Source: Candidatus Saccharimonadota bacterium | Lineage (GTDB): Bacteria > Patescibacteriota > Saccharimonadia > Saccharimonadales > UBA4665 | Direction: 5' to 3' | DNA length: 34,667 nucleotides | Assembly: GCA_027315225.1 (NCBI GenBank) | Contig: DAHUYJ010000004.1 | Span: 24,580-59,246, forward strand | Part shown: positions 1 to 6,128 of the stretch, one piece after another | Numbering within the stretch: position 1 is the first letter of the stretch | Layout: the number at the start of each line of letters is the position of its first letter | Program-made: the position numbers and the translations under genes | Notes under the pieces: generated by a model | What the model was told of the DNA's origin: nothing | Databases searched by the model: none | The model's input: only the letters and a program-made list of their open reading frames with translations

Positions 1-95
1 CCGGTGATGACAACTAACTGATTACGGGGGATCGTCACGTCAATATTCTGTAAGTTGTGCTCCCGAGCTCCCTTAACGACAATCTGGTCGGCCAA
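1..95 (-). CDS. uvrA: UvrA, excinuclease ABC subunit A (N-terminal fragment)
   Basis: Only the first 31 or so codons are in the window; the gene runs off the left edge. The reverse strand reads [20 protein letters not shown] followed by [10 protein letters not shown]. This is the classic UvrA opening, in which the G-A-R-E-H-N-L-x-N-I/V motif leads into the first Walker A loop (ITGLSGSGKSS in the family), which lies just outside. UvrA is the damage-sensing ABC-type ATPase of nucleotide excision repair. I chose the TTG at 95-93 because AAAGGGAG sits 6-7 nt upstream as a good Shine-Dalgarno; there is no ATG or GTG in frame nearby. Identification is confident from the motif, although almost none of the gene is visible. 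Confidence 0.85.
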   Translation of the reverse strand, partial: MADQIVVKGAREHNLQNIDVTIPRNQLVVIT

Positions 96-120
96 TTTTT
101 TCTCCCTTTCAAGGGGATCA

Positions 121-126
121 ATTATA
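121..126 (-). promoter_or_regulatory. Probable -10 element for uvrA
   Basis: A perfect TATAAT on the minus strand lies 26 nt before the TTG start of uvrA, leaving room for a short leader that contains the AAAGGGAG ribosome site. No good -35 hexamer is seen at 16-18 nt; a TTGACT is present but only 6 nt upstream, too close to serve. The call rests on the -10 and its position. Confidence 0.4.
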
Positions 127-196
127 CCGGAAAGTCAACAAAAAATCGAGAGCTGCGGGCGCGGTCGTGCAAGCATTAACATTTAGTAGTACATAC

Positions 197-224
197 TTGA
201 CATACATGCAATTAAGTGTATAAT
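197..224 (+). promoter_or_regulatory. Consensus sigma-70 promoter, plus strand
   Basis: TTGACA at 197-202 and TATAAT at 219-224 are both perfect matches, with a 16-nt spacer. It is the best consensus promoter in the window and points rightwards, to the small ORF at 285-497. Predicted transcription start is near 231. The spacer and -10 include TTAAGTGTA, half of the palindrome that overlaps the sbcB start at 1962-1975. Confidence 0.7.
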
Positions 225-284
225 GCGAATTGAAAGTACTGTTTTGGCGAGATTCTAAGGCGCCGAGCAGCCAATGGGGCACCG

Positions 285-497
285 ATGTATACGTTCTTGG
301 TTCTCGGCCTGATTCCGGGAACTAATATTCAAATCTCTTTTGAAGCCTGGCTGGTTATCCTGGCACTGTCGCCGTTTATTATTAGAAAGCTCAGGCCTTA
401 TGTCCGGCGCATCTGGGAGGCGGGTCAAGCTGATGCACCGCATTTACCGCAACATGCTAGCCGTTTGCATCAGCGGATTCAGCCGACGGCGCGATAG
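285..497 (+). CDS. Small hydrophobic protein of unknown function
   Basis: A 70-residue ORF with no family that I recognise. The first 33 residues are hydrophobic with a conserved-looking GLIPGTNIQISFEAW stretch, followed by a basic segment (IIRKLRPYVRR) and a polar tail. That suggests one membrane segment or hairpin with a positively charged cytoplasmic side. It lies directly downstream of a consensus plus-strand promoter and is one of only two plus-strand genes here. A GGGG lies 5-8 nt before the ATG. Its last 41 bases overlap the 3' end of sbcB on the other strand, so the C-terminal tail may be poorly constrained. An alternative product of the same transcript is a 32-codon TTG ORF beginning at 229. 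Whether this ORF is translated is inferred, not shown. Confidence 0.5.
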   Translation: MYTFLVLGLIPGTNIQISFEAWLVILALSPFIIRKLRPYVRRIWEAGQADAPHLPQHASRLHQRIQPTAR

Positions 498-1962
498 ATT
501 CACCGTACAGGCGTAGTTCTTCCAGTAAGTAGGCACGGTCTTTTGCCGACCTGCCGTTCACCGCTGCTGGCGGCGCATGTGACACCAACTCCTGTAACTG
601 GCTGAGATAACCAGCAAGGCGGCTGTCCGGTCCGCCCTCCAGCAGTTTTTTATAACAAAACACGTCCCACGCTGTTCGCTCATCATTTGTCAATTGACGG
701 GGATAGTTACGCGCTTTATAAAGAGGCAACAGGTTCTTAAGACGGGCATCGTGAAGGGTGTCCCCCAGGTCGCTTAACTCCTCGGGGCGCGCCGTGCGCA
801 CGGCGCGGGAGAGTTGCCGGTCTTCGTCATTAATAAAACCGTCATACAGGCGTCCATCGACAGTCAGCGGGTCATCGGGGAGCGGCGCGGGAGCTTGCTT
901 TTCGCGCTCTTCGTCAAGCCGAGCCACGGCTTGCAGGACTTTACCGGCAAACCCGGCCTGATGCTTTCTGAGAGTTTTAAGGTGCTTGGTGACCGTCGTT
1001 AAGGATAGCTGCAGGCGCTCCTGGGCAGCGCCGTCTTTCATAACTCCCAGCGGCGCGACCGCCGGGCAGCGATTATACTTCAGAGTCTTAACCGGCAGGG
1101 AAACAGTATCATCAGGCTGCCGCTTAAATCTCCAAGCTTCTACCAACTCGTCGATATCCATATCTATGAACTGCACGGGGTCGAACCGCAAGTCATATAC
1201 CAGGGCGGCATCCTGCTGCGGGTGTTTGCTCAGCAGGACTGCTGCAGTAGTATGCAGGTACTCACCGCTATACCGCCCGGAAGTATACGTGAACGGCTCA
1301 CCCTTGAGCACCAGATTCTCGACCTTTTTCTTGTCTCTCATATCAAGCAGGTACTCGAACAAGTCTTTCTGCTTATGACGTATAAGATCTGCAACCAAAA
1401 TGGTAGCTTTGACATCACTGAGCGCGTCGTGCGCATTATCATGACTTAACTTGTTAACTTTGGTAATAAGTTCCAGGCGGTTTGTCGGTTTCCCTTCTGA
1501 AGTGAACGGCCAAATAATCCCCTCCGGCCGGAGAGCCCTGGTCATGCGCACCACATCAAGCAAATCCCAGCGGGATTGCCCGTCTTTCCACTGCCACTCG
1601 TACGCGTCATAAAAATTGCGGTAATTGATAAACCTCATAAACTCATCATCAAACCTGATACTGTTAAACCCTGTAAACACAGTGCGGGGGCGGGAGACCT
1701 TGTCGTAAAACAACTTCAGGAATTCGGCCTCGGTCAGCCCATCAGCCAGAGTCTGTTGCGGCGTTATGCCGGTTACCAAAACCGCGCCGGGATCCGGCAG
1801 CACGTCCGGTGTTAATTTGATCAGGACATTGACCGGGTCATCAATTGGTTTCAGCGCCATGTCCGTCCGCTGGCCGGCAAACTGCATAATTCTGGCTGAA
1901 CGAGGATTAAAGCCCGAAGTTTCCAGGTCATAAAAGAAAAAACTCGCCGTATCGTCAGCCAT
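457..1962 (-). CDS. sbcB: Exodeoxyribonuclease I (ExoI)
   Basis: Processive 3'-5' exonuclease on single-stranded DNA, used in recombination and mismatch repair. The 501-residue protein follows the E. coli enzyme end to end. The DnaQ-like exonuclease domain starts with FFFYDLETSG (D12, E14), continues with FNSIRFDDEF near residue 100 and closes with HDALSDVKATI near residue 180, giving the DEDDh acidic and histidine residues. The PGAVLVTGITPQ and RWDLLDVVRMTRALRPEGI signatures are also present. The SH3-like and C-terminal helical regions follow (RLYDGFINDEDR, YKARNYPRQL). I prefer the ATG at 1962 over one 18 codons upstream: conservation begins there, and an extended -10 (TGG-TACACT, 1978-1970) ends 7 nt before it, predicting a leaderless mRNA. 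Its last bases overlap the small plus-strand ORF. Confidence 0.95.
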   Translation of the reverse strand: MADDTASFFFYDLETSGFNPRSARIMQFAGQRTDMALKPIDDPVNVLIKLTPDVLPDPGAVLVTGITPQQTLADGLTEAEFLKLFYDKVSRPRTVFTGFNSIRFDDEFMRFINYRNFYDAYEWQWKDGQSRWDLLDVVRMTRALRPEGIIWPFTSEGKPTNRLELITKVNKLSHDNAHDALSDVKATILVADLIRHKQKDLFEYLLDMRDKKKVENLVLKGEPFTYTSGRYSGEYLHTTAAVLLSKHPQQDAALVYDLRFDPVQFIDMDIDELVEAWRFKRQPDDTVSLPVKTLKYNRCPAVAPLGVMKDGAAQERLQLSLTTVTKHLKTLRKHQAGFAGKVLQAVARLDEEREKQAPAPLPDDPLTVDGRLYDGFINDEDRQLSRAVRTARPEELSDLGDTLHDARLKNLLPLYKARNYPRQLTNDERTAWDVFCYKKLLEGGPDSRLAGYLSQLQELVSHAPPAAVNGRSAKDRAYLLEELRLYGESIAPSAESADANG

Positions 1963-1978
1963 ACACTTAAGTGTACCA
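1962..1978 (-). promoter_or_regulatory. Extended -10 promoter and 14-bp palindrome at the sbcB start
   Basis: On the minus strand TGG-TACACT (1978-1970) forms an extended -10, followed by 7 nt and then the ATG. The -10 is half of a perfect 14-bp palindrome, TACACTTAAGTGTA (1962-1975), which covers the predicted transcription start and the A of the start codon. A protein bound here would block RNA polymerase, but no binding factor is known. Confidence 0.5.
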
Positions 1979-2048
1979 TCCGGGCAACGGGGCTCGGGGA
2001 AATCAACGCAACACATTAAATATTGTTAATTAGTAATTACCGAACCGG

Positions 2049-3338
2049 TTAATATGTAATGCTGGAAGTTTCGTCTGGGCCGACACGGACCGTCTGGCCC
2101 GGCTTGATGTCTTGGCGGACAAGCTCGTGCAAAATTCCCATGCGCCGCATAATATCGCGCAAGCGGCGTACGGCATGCTCATTTGTAAAGTCGGTCCGCT
2201 GGGCAAAATGTTCGATTTTATCACCGGTCACAACAAAAACCTGCCCTTGTTTATCAACCCGCCAGGTATCGCCCGTATCGGCATCGTCCAATGTCAGCAC
2301 CGGCACCATCGGCTCTTTATCCTCGTCGGGGGCTTGCTTCCTGACAACGCTTACAAGGTCTTTGATAGCAAATAATAGCTGCTGCAAACCTTCGCCGGAG
2401 CGCGCCGAAATGGCAAAGATCTTCGTCTTGGCTGGTGCGGCACGTTTCAGTTGGGAGACCAGGTCGTTAATTATTTCTTCATCAAGTCCTTCAACTTTGT
2501 TAAGCGCAATAACCTCTGGCCGCTTAATAAGTTCAGGCTGGTAGGCTTCCAACTCGGCCTTGACAGTTTGATAGGTTCCAGCAATATCTTCATTATAGGC
2601 GTCAATCAGGTGCAAAATAACGGCTGTGCGTTCGATATGCCGCAAAAAGTCATGTCCCAAACCTTTGCCATCGGCCGCTCCTTCAATTAGGCCCGGAATG
2701 TCGGCGAATAAAACACTTGTACTTTTATCGATATCAACGACCCCTAGGTTAGGCGTCAAGGTAGTGAACGGGTAATCAGCTATCTCCGGCCGGGCATTAC
2801 TTAACTTGCTAAGTAACGTTGACTTGCCGGCGTTAGGCAGACCGACAAGACCAACGTCAGCAATCATCTTCAGCTCCAATTGAACTTCCAGCGAGTTTCC
2901 CGGTTCGCCTTTTTCGGCAAAGTTAGGGGCCTGACGCCGTGATGATACAAAGTGGGCGTTACCATAACCGCCCCTCCCGCCCCGCGCCACTACGAATTGT
3001 TGCCCATCTTCTGACAGATCGGCAATTACCGTCGTATCATCGGTCTTGGTGACAACTGTCCCGACAGGAACAGCTACTATCAGGTCGGTACCGCTGCGGC
3101 CATGTTTGCGCTGTTTACTCCCAGCTTGTCCGGGTTCAGCCCGAAGCTCCTTTTGGTAGCGGAAGGCAGCCAAGGTGTTTTGGTTGCGGCTCGCCAACAG
3201 CACGACGTCGCCGCCGTCGCCGCCATCGCCGCCGTCCGGCCCGCCCCTATCAATGAATTTTTCATGCCGAAAGCTCAAGGCGCCGTTACCACCTTTGCCG
3301 GCCGTTATGTTTACAGTGACTTTATCGACGAAACTCAT
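2049..3338 (-). CDS. obg: GTPase Obg/CgtA
   Basis: Ribosome-associated GTPase involved in 50S assembly and stress control. All three domains are visible in 429 residues. The glycine-rich Obg fold occupies about 1-160 (FIDRGGPDGGDGGDGGDVV). The G domain runs from about 160 to 340, with G1 GLPNAGKST, G3 DIPGLIEGA, G4 NKVE and G5 SARSGEG. The C-terminal OCT domain runs from about 350 to the end (DTWRVDKQGQVFVVTG, RRMGILHELVRQDIKPGQTVRVG). G4 carries Glu in place of the usual Asp of NKxD, a conservative change in a guanine-specificity residue. Its ATG shares one base with the TAA of the upstream LysM-CHAP gene (TAATG), so the two are likely translationally coupled. Confidence 0.96.
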   Translation of the reverse strand: MSFVDKVTVNITAGKGGNGALSFRHEKFIDRGGPDGGDGGDGGDVVLLASRNQNTLAAFRYQKELRAEPGQAGSKQRKHGRSGTDLIVAVPVGTVVTKTDDTTVIADLSEDGQQFVVARGGRGGYGNAHFVSSRRQAPNFAEKGEPGNSLEVQLELKMIADVGLVGLPNAGKSTLLSKLSNARPEIADYPFTTLTPNLGVVDIDKSTSVLFADIPGLIEGAADGKGLGHDFLRHIERTAVILHLIDAYNEDIAGTYQTVKAELEAYQPELIKRPEVIALNKVEGLDEEIINDLVSQLKRAAPAKTKIFAISARSGEGLQQLLFAIKDLVSVVRKQAPDEDKEPMVPVLTLDDADTGDTWRVDKQGQVFVVTGDKIEHFAQRTDFTNEHAVRRLRDIMRRMGILHELVRQDIKPGQTVRVGPDETSSITY

Positions 3339-4477
3339 TAACGTGTAATGAAGTGCTGATAATCGGAAGCTGACTCTGTAATTGTATCGACGCGGTCCCA
3401 GCCGCCACCGGGCGCGCCGGCGTCATTCATCTCGCGCACGGTTATGGTCCCGTTGGAGTTGACGGCTGTAACGATTGCGACATGGCCTTGGCCTGCCGCA
3501 GCGTACGCTGTTTGCGCGATCGAACCGACGCTCGGCGCGCCGCTGACATTCCAGCCGCTTAATGATGCGTAATAGGCCCAGGTACTGGCATTGCCCCAGT
3601 TGGCAGGTACTGATATCTGGCTGGCTACATACCAGGTACAATACCCGAAATCATATCCGTTATAACCATATGCCGGACCCCCGCCCCACGGAAAGACATT
3701 CAACGACGTGACAGACGCAGGTGGCGTACCGCTGGGTATAATGATTTGTTCTCCAGGTTGAAGGCCGGAGAGCTCAGCATCATTAAAAGCTATTATCTGG
3801 CTTTTGTTGGCACCAAATCTGGCAGCCAGGCTAGCGGGAGTATCCCCGGATCGAACTGTATAGACAATACCATTGACCGGCGGAATAACTAATTTAGTGC
3901 CTGGAGCGATGGCGTTGCCGCTTAGGTTGTTAGACCAGCTGATACTGTTAGACGTAACTCCAAACTTAGCGGCTAAACCCGATATGGTGTCACCAGGCTT
4001 AGTGACGTAATCCTGGATGTCAGCCCGTGATTTTAGTGCCGTCGCTACTACCTGCGGTTTGCTGACGACATTATCATTCGACGCCGCGATCGCCACATCA
4101 GCTTCCTGTGACTGCACCTGGTTATTTATAGCGGTTGTTTCCGGCAAGCCGTTGAGTTGGGCGACAGTCTGTGCGATATCTGCCGAAGATAATTGGTCTA
4201 ACGGGTTGGTTTCAACTGGTGTTATAGAACTGCTCAGGGACGCTGTCTTGGTTGAGTCGGTGCTGTTATGGGGCGTTTGTAACACAATGGCCACGATAAT
4301 GGCGAGAATGGCAACGTTGGACAGTAACAATGCAACGCGTACTGACCGGCGGCGAGCAGCTTTGCGCTTTAGTAGAGGCAGCCGCCGATACAACCTTGCC
4401 AAACGCGAAGCGGCTGGAACGGCTAGACGATCAGTAATTAATGTAGGTTGATTGGTACTGATACGAACTCCTGGCAA
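3338..4477 (-). CDS. LysM-LysM-CHAP peptidoglycan hydrolase, membrane-anchored
   Basis: A 379-residue exported wall hydrolase. Residues 1-45 are basic and cytoplasmic. One membrane segment follows (VALLLSNVAILAIIVAIVL, about 47-65), then a Ser/Thr-rich linker. Two LysM repeats bind glycan, from about 155 (VTKPGDTISGLAAKFGV) and 205 (YTVRSGDTPASLAARFG). A C-terminal CHAP amidase/endopeptidase domain has its catalytic Cys in FGYCTWYVA and His in GQGHVAIVTAV. The start is uncertain: the annotated TTG overlaps the last base of a TATAAT box, so a transcript from that promoter would lack it, and no ATG, GTG or TTG with a ribosome site follows closely. Expression from the upstream promoter at 4632 would include it. 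The gene is coupled to obg and could act on the cell's own wall or on a host wall. Confidence 0.9.
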   Translation of the reverse strand: MPGVRISTNQPTLITDRLAVPAASRLARLYRRLPLLKRKAARRRSVRVALLLSNVAILAIIVAIVLQTPHNSTDSTKTASLSSSITPVETNPLDQLSSADIAQTVAQLNGLPETTAINNQVQSQEADVAIAASNDNVVSKPQVVATALKSRADIQDYVTKPGDTISGLAAKFGVTSNSISWSNNLSGNAIAPGTKLVIPPVNGIVYTVRSGDTPASLAARFGANKSQIIAFNDAELSGLQPGEQIIIPSGTPPASVTSLNVFPWGGGPAYGYNGYDFGYCTWYVASQISVPANWGNASTWAYYASLSGWNVSGAPSVGSIAQTAYAAAGQGHVAIVTAVNSNGTITVREMNDAGAPGGGWDRVDTITESASDYQHFITR

Positions 4478-4482
4478 TTATA
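4477..4482 (-). promoter_or_regulatory. TATAAT box overlapping the LysM-CHAP start
   Basis: A perfect TATAAT on the minus strand shares its last base with the TTG start codon of the LysM-CHAP gene. No convincing -35 is present. If used, it would start transcripts at about 4470, inside the annotated reading frame and just before or in an AGGAG. It could be a chance AT-rich match. Confidence 0.3.
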
Positions 4483-4497
4483 AAAGCTTGCTAGTTA

Positions 4498-4620
4498 GCG
4501 CAGGTTAGGCACCGTTCTATTACATAATTGTGGCGATAGTCACGCCCGCTCACATACCGTCTTCCTGCGCATAGTTCTTAGCGAGTCCCGCAAAACCACG
4601 CGACCTCTGTAAGTAACTAC
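4498..4620 (-). ncRNA. Structured leader or small RNA candidate upstream of LysM-CHAP
   Basis: The 164-base gap between mltG and the LysM-CHAP gene holds no ORF but folds into two domains on the minus strand. Domain 1 (about 4620-4572) is closed by TAGTT-a-CTTA pairing with TAAGAACTA, nine pairs with one bulged A, and carries an inner hairpin around CGCG/TGCG. Domain 2 (4570-4498) is closed by GCGCAGG pairing perfectly with CCTGCGC over 73 nt, with an inner GGCG/CGCC hairpin. A promoter (TGG-TATAAT, 4635-4627) starts transcription just before it. I compared it by eye with ydaO (c-di-AMP), GEMM, SRP and several other riboswitch consensus motifs and saw no match, so function is unknown. Confidence 0.4.
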
Positions 4621-4626
4621 CCGCCT

Positions 4627-4635
4627 ATTATACCA
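4627..4635 (-). promoter_or_regulatory. Extended -10 promoter for the LysM-CHAP leader
   Basis: TGG-TATAAT is a full-consensus extended -10 on the minus strand. It lies immediately after the T-run that ends the mltG transcript, and transcription would start near 4620, at the beginning of the structured leader. No good -35 is seen, as is usual for extended -10 promoters. Confidence 0.55.
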
Positions 4636-4659
4636 AAAAAGCTACTGGCTGCAGAGCTT
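4635..4659 (-). terminator. Intrinsic terminator at the end of mltG
   Basis: On the minus strand AAGCT-CTG-CAGC-CAG-T-AGCTT forms a stem of eight pairs with one bulge, directly followed by six T residues (4640-4635). The mltG stop codon TAG lies inside the stem. It is the clearest Rho-independent terminator in the window and closes the FtsA-like to mltG operon. Confidence 0.65.
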
Positions 4660-5706
4660 GTGACAGTATTGCTGGACCTGCGCCTGGTGTTCCTGCAAGC
4701 TCGTCGAGAAGTACGTGGTTCCATTGTCGCCAGCTACAAAATAGAGCCAGTGGGTCGGCGCGGGATGGGCAACGGCGTTAAGCGAGCTAGTACTAACCGT
4801 ACTGATAGGAGTCGGCGGCAAGCCGGTATGAATCAGGGTATTATACGGCGAATCATACTGGAGGCTGGGTGGTTGTCCGGCCTCAATAGCACCATAATAG
4901 GCCGTTACATCGGACCCCAGCGAGGAATTGGACTTCAGCCTGGATAAGAACACCTGGGCCGCCTGGGCCATGTCGCCGGGTTTATTAACTTCCTGCTGCA
5001 CGATTGAAGCCAAGACGATTCCCTGATAGGCTGTAAGATTTTCGGCTGTGAACGCTGCCTCGAGACTGGGCGTCAGCTGCTGCCCCATTTCGGACAATGA
5101 CTCGCGTACTATTGTCGACGGGGAGGTTGCGGCGGTCTTTTGGAACGAATCGGGCCAAAGCAACCCCTCCAATGTCGTAACGTTAGCCGGTTTAATAGCC
5201 AAGACCGGCAGATTGGTATATTGGCCAGGTTGTAACGCCGCATCGACTGCCGAAGGCGAAAACCCCGCGTTTATAAGGTCGGCCCGGACTTGGTCTATGC
5301 GGCGGCCGGGCAGGATGGTAACCAGACGGGTAGCCACCTTGCCTCTGGCCATAGTGGAGACTATGGATTGTACATCCTGGTCTGGCGATATAGCGTACGT
5401 GCCGGCCTGCAAGCCACCGTGTAATGCTTTGAGGCGGACATATAGCTGGAAGGCTAACGAGCTGCGGATCAGATGATGACCCTGCAGGTTATCGGCGATT
5501 GACCTGACGGACTGGCCCTTTTCTACAGTGAATGTCTGGGCCTGCTGGTTGGCGCTGGCAAGAGGCTGAAGACCAAGCACATAAACGTGACTCAGCAGTA
5601 AAAGTACACCGACTACAACAACCAGCACTATTATTAGTAAACTCCATACGCCATGAGGCAGGCGGATGCGACGTCTTTTGTGGGTGCCGAAGTAGTACCC
5701 TGGCAT
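4642..5706 (-). CDS. mltG: Endolytic transglycosylase MltG (YceG family)
   Basis: Inner-membrane lytic transglycosylase that cleaves nascent glycan strands and sets their length. The 354-residue protein has a basic N-terminus, one membrane segment (about 20-46), a LysM-like subdomain (FTVEKGQSVRSIADNL, LQAGTYAI) and the YceG catalytic domain. The catalytic region reads LASIVQQEVNKPGDM, where the family usually has ASIVEKET: the first Glu is Gln here but the second, which I take to be catalytic, is kept. Further signatures are TAYYGAI, YDSPYNTLIHTGLPPTPI and HPAPTHWLYFVA. The ATG overlaps the ruvX TGA by one base (TGATG), and an intrinsic terminator covers the 3' end. Confidence 0.94.
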   Translation of the reverse strand: MPGYYFGTHKRRRIRLPHGVWSLLIIVLVVVVGVLLLLSHVYVLGLQPLASANQQAQTFTVEKGQSVRSIADNLQGHHLIRSSLAFQLYVRLKALHGGLQAGTYAISPDQDVQSIVSTMARGKVATRLVTILPGRRIDQVRADLINAGFSPSAVDAALQPGQYTNLPVLAIKPANVTTLEGLLWPDSFQKTAATSPSTIVRESLSEMGQQLTPSLEAAFTAENLTAYQGIVLASIVQQEVNKPGDMAQAAQVFLSRLKSNSSLGSDVTAYYGAIEAGQPPSLQYDSPYNTLIHTGLPPTPISTVSTSSLNAVAHPAPTHWLYFVAGDNGTTYFSTSLQEHQAQVQQYCHKLCSQ

Positions 5707-6128
5707 CAGACATCTGCTCCGCGTTCGATCAAAAAGTCTTCTAGGATATAGGTCGCCGCGAGCGCATCAATATCTTCCCGCCGGTAAGGCTTGCCGCGGG
5801 ACTTAAGCTCTGCTTCGGCTTTGCGTGACGTGAGTGCCTCGTCCTGGGAATAGAGCGGCAACGTGTAGCGGTTGTGCAGTTTATGGATAAATTCTTCGGT
5901 AACCTCAGTCTGGGCTGTCTGTCTGCCATGCATGTCGCGCGGCAGGCCTATAACCAGCGCCTTGGCGTTTTCGGTTTTAATAATATTGTCCAACGAGTCA
6001 AAGAACCGTTCGTCACGGACCAACGTCGTCAGGGGTCGCGGTAAGCGCGAAACCAGTGAGGCGGTTGCTATTCCGACTCGACGATCCCCGACATCCAGAC
6101 TAAGAATCGCGCTAGTGGTTGCTGCCAC
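5706..6128 (-). CDS. ruvX: RuvX/YqgF, putative Holliday junction resolvase or pre-16S rRNA nuclease
   Basis: A compact RNase H-fold protein of 140 residues. The opening strand is LSLDVGDRRVGIA with the first catalytic Asp. The ALVIGLPRDMHGRQ loop follows, then YSQDEALTSRKAEAEL with the acidic residues, and IDALAATYILEDFLIE closes the fold with the last Asp. The family matures the 5' end of 16S rRNA in E. coli (YqgF), and a resolvase role has been proposed. The start is GTG, and the first 17 bases overlap the 3' end of the baseplate-J-like gene. It is coupled to mltG by TGATG; ruvX-mltG adjacency is common in bacteria. Confidence 0.94.
   Translation of the reverse strand: MAATTSAILSLDVGDRRVGIATASLVSRLPRPLTTLVRDERFFDSLDNIIKTENAKALVIGLPRDMHGRQTAQTEVTEEFIHKLHNRYTLPLYSQDEALTSRKAEAELKSRGKPYRREDIDALAATYILEDFLIERGADV

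Noticed and set aside
4498-4620. Known riboswitch or SRP RNA for the structured leader
   Set aside because: By eye it lacks the ydaO, GEMM-I and SRP GGAAGCAGCC core sequences; left as an unknown candidate.
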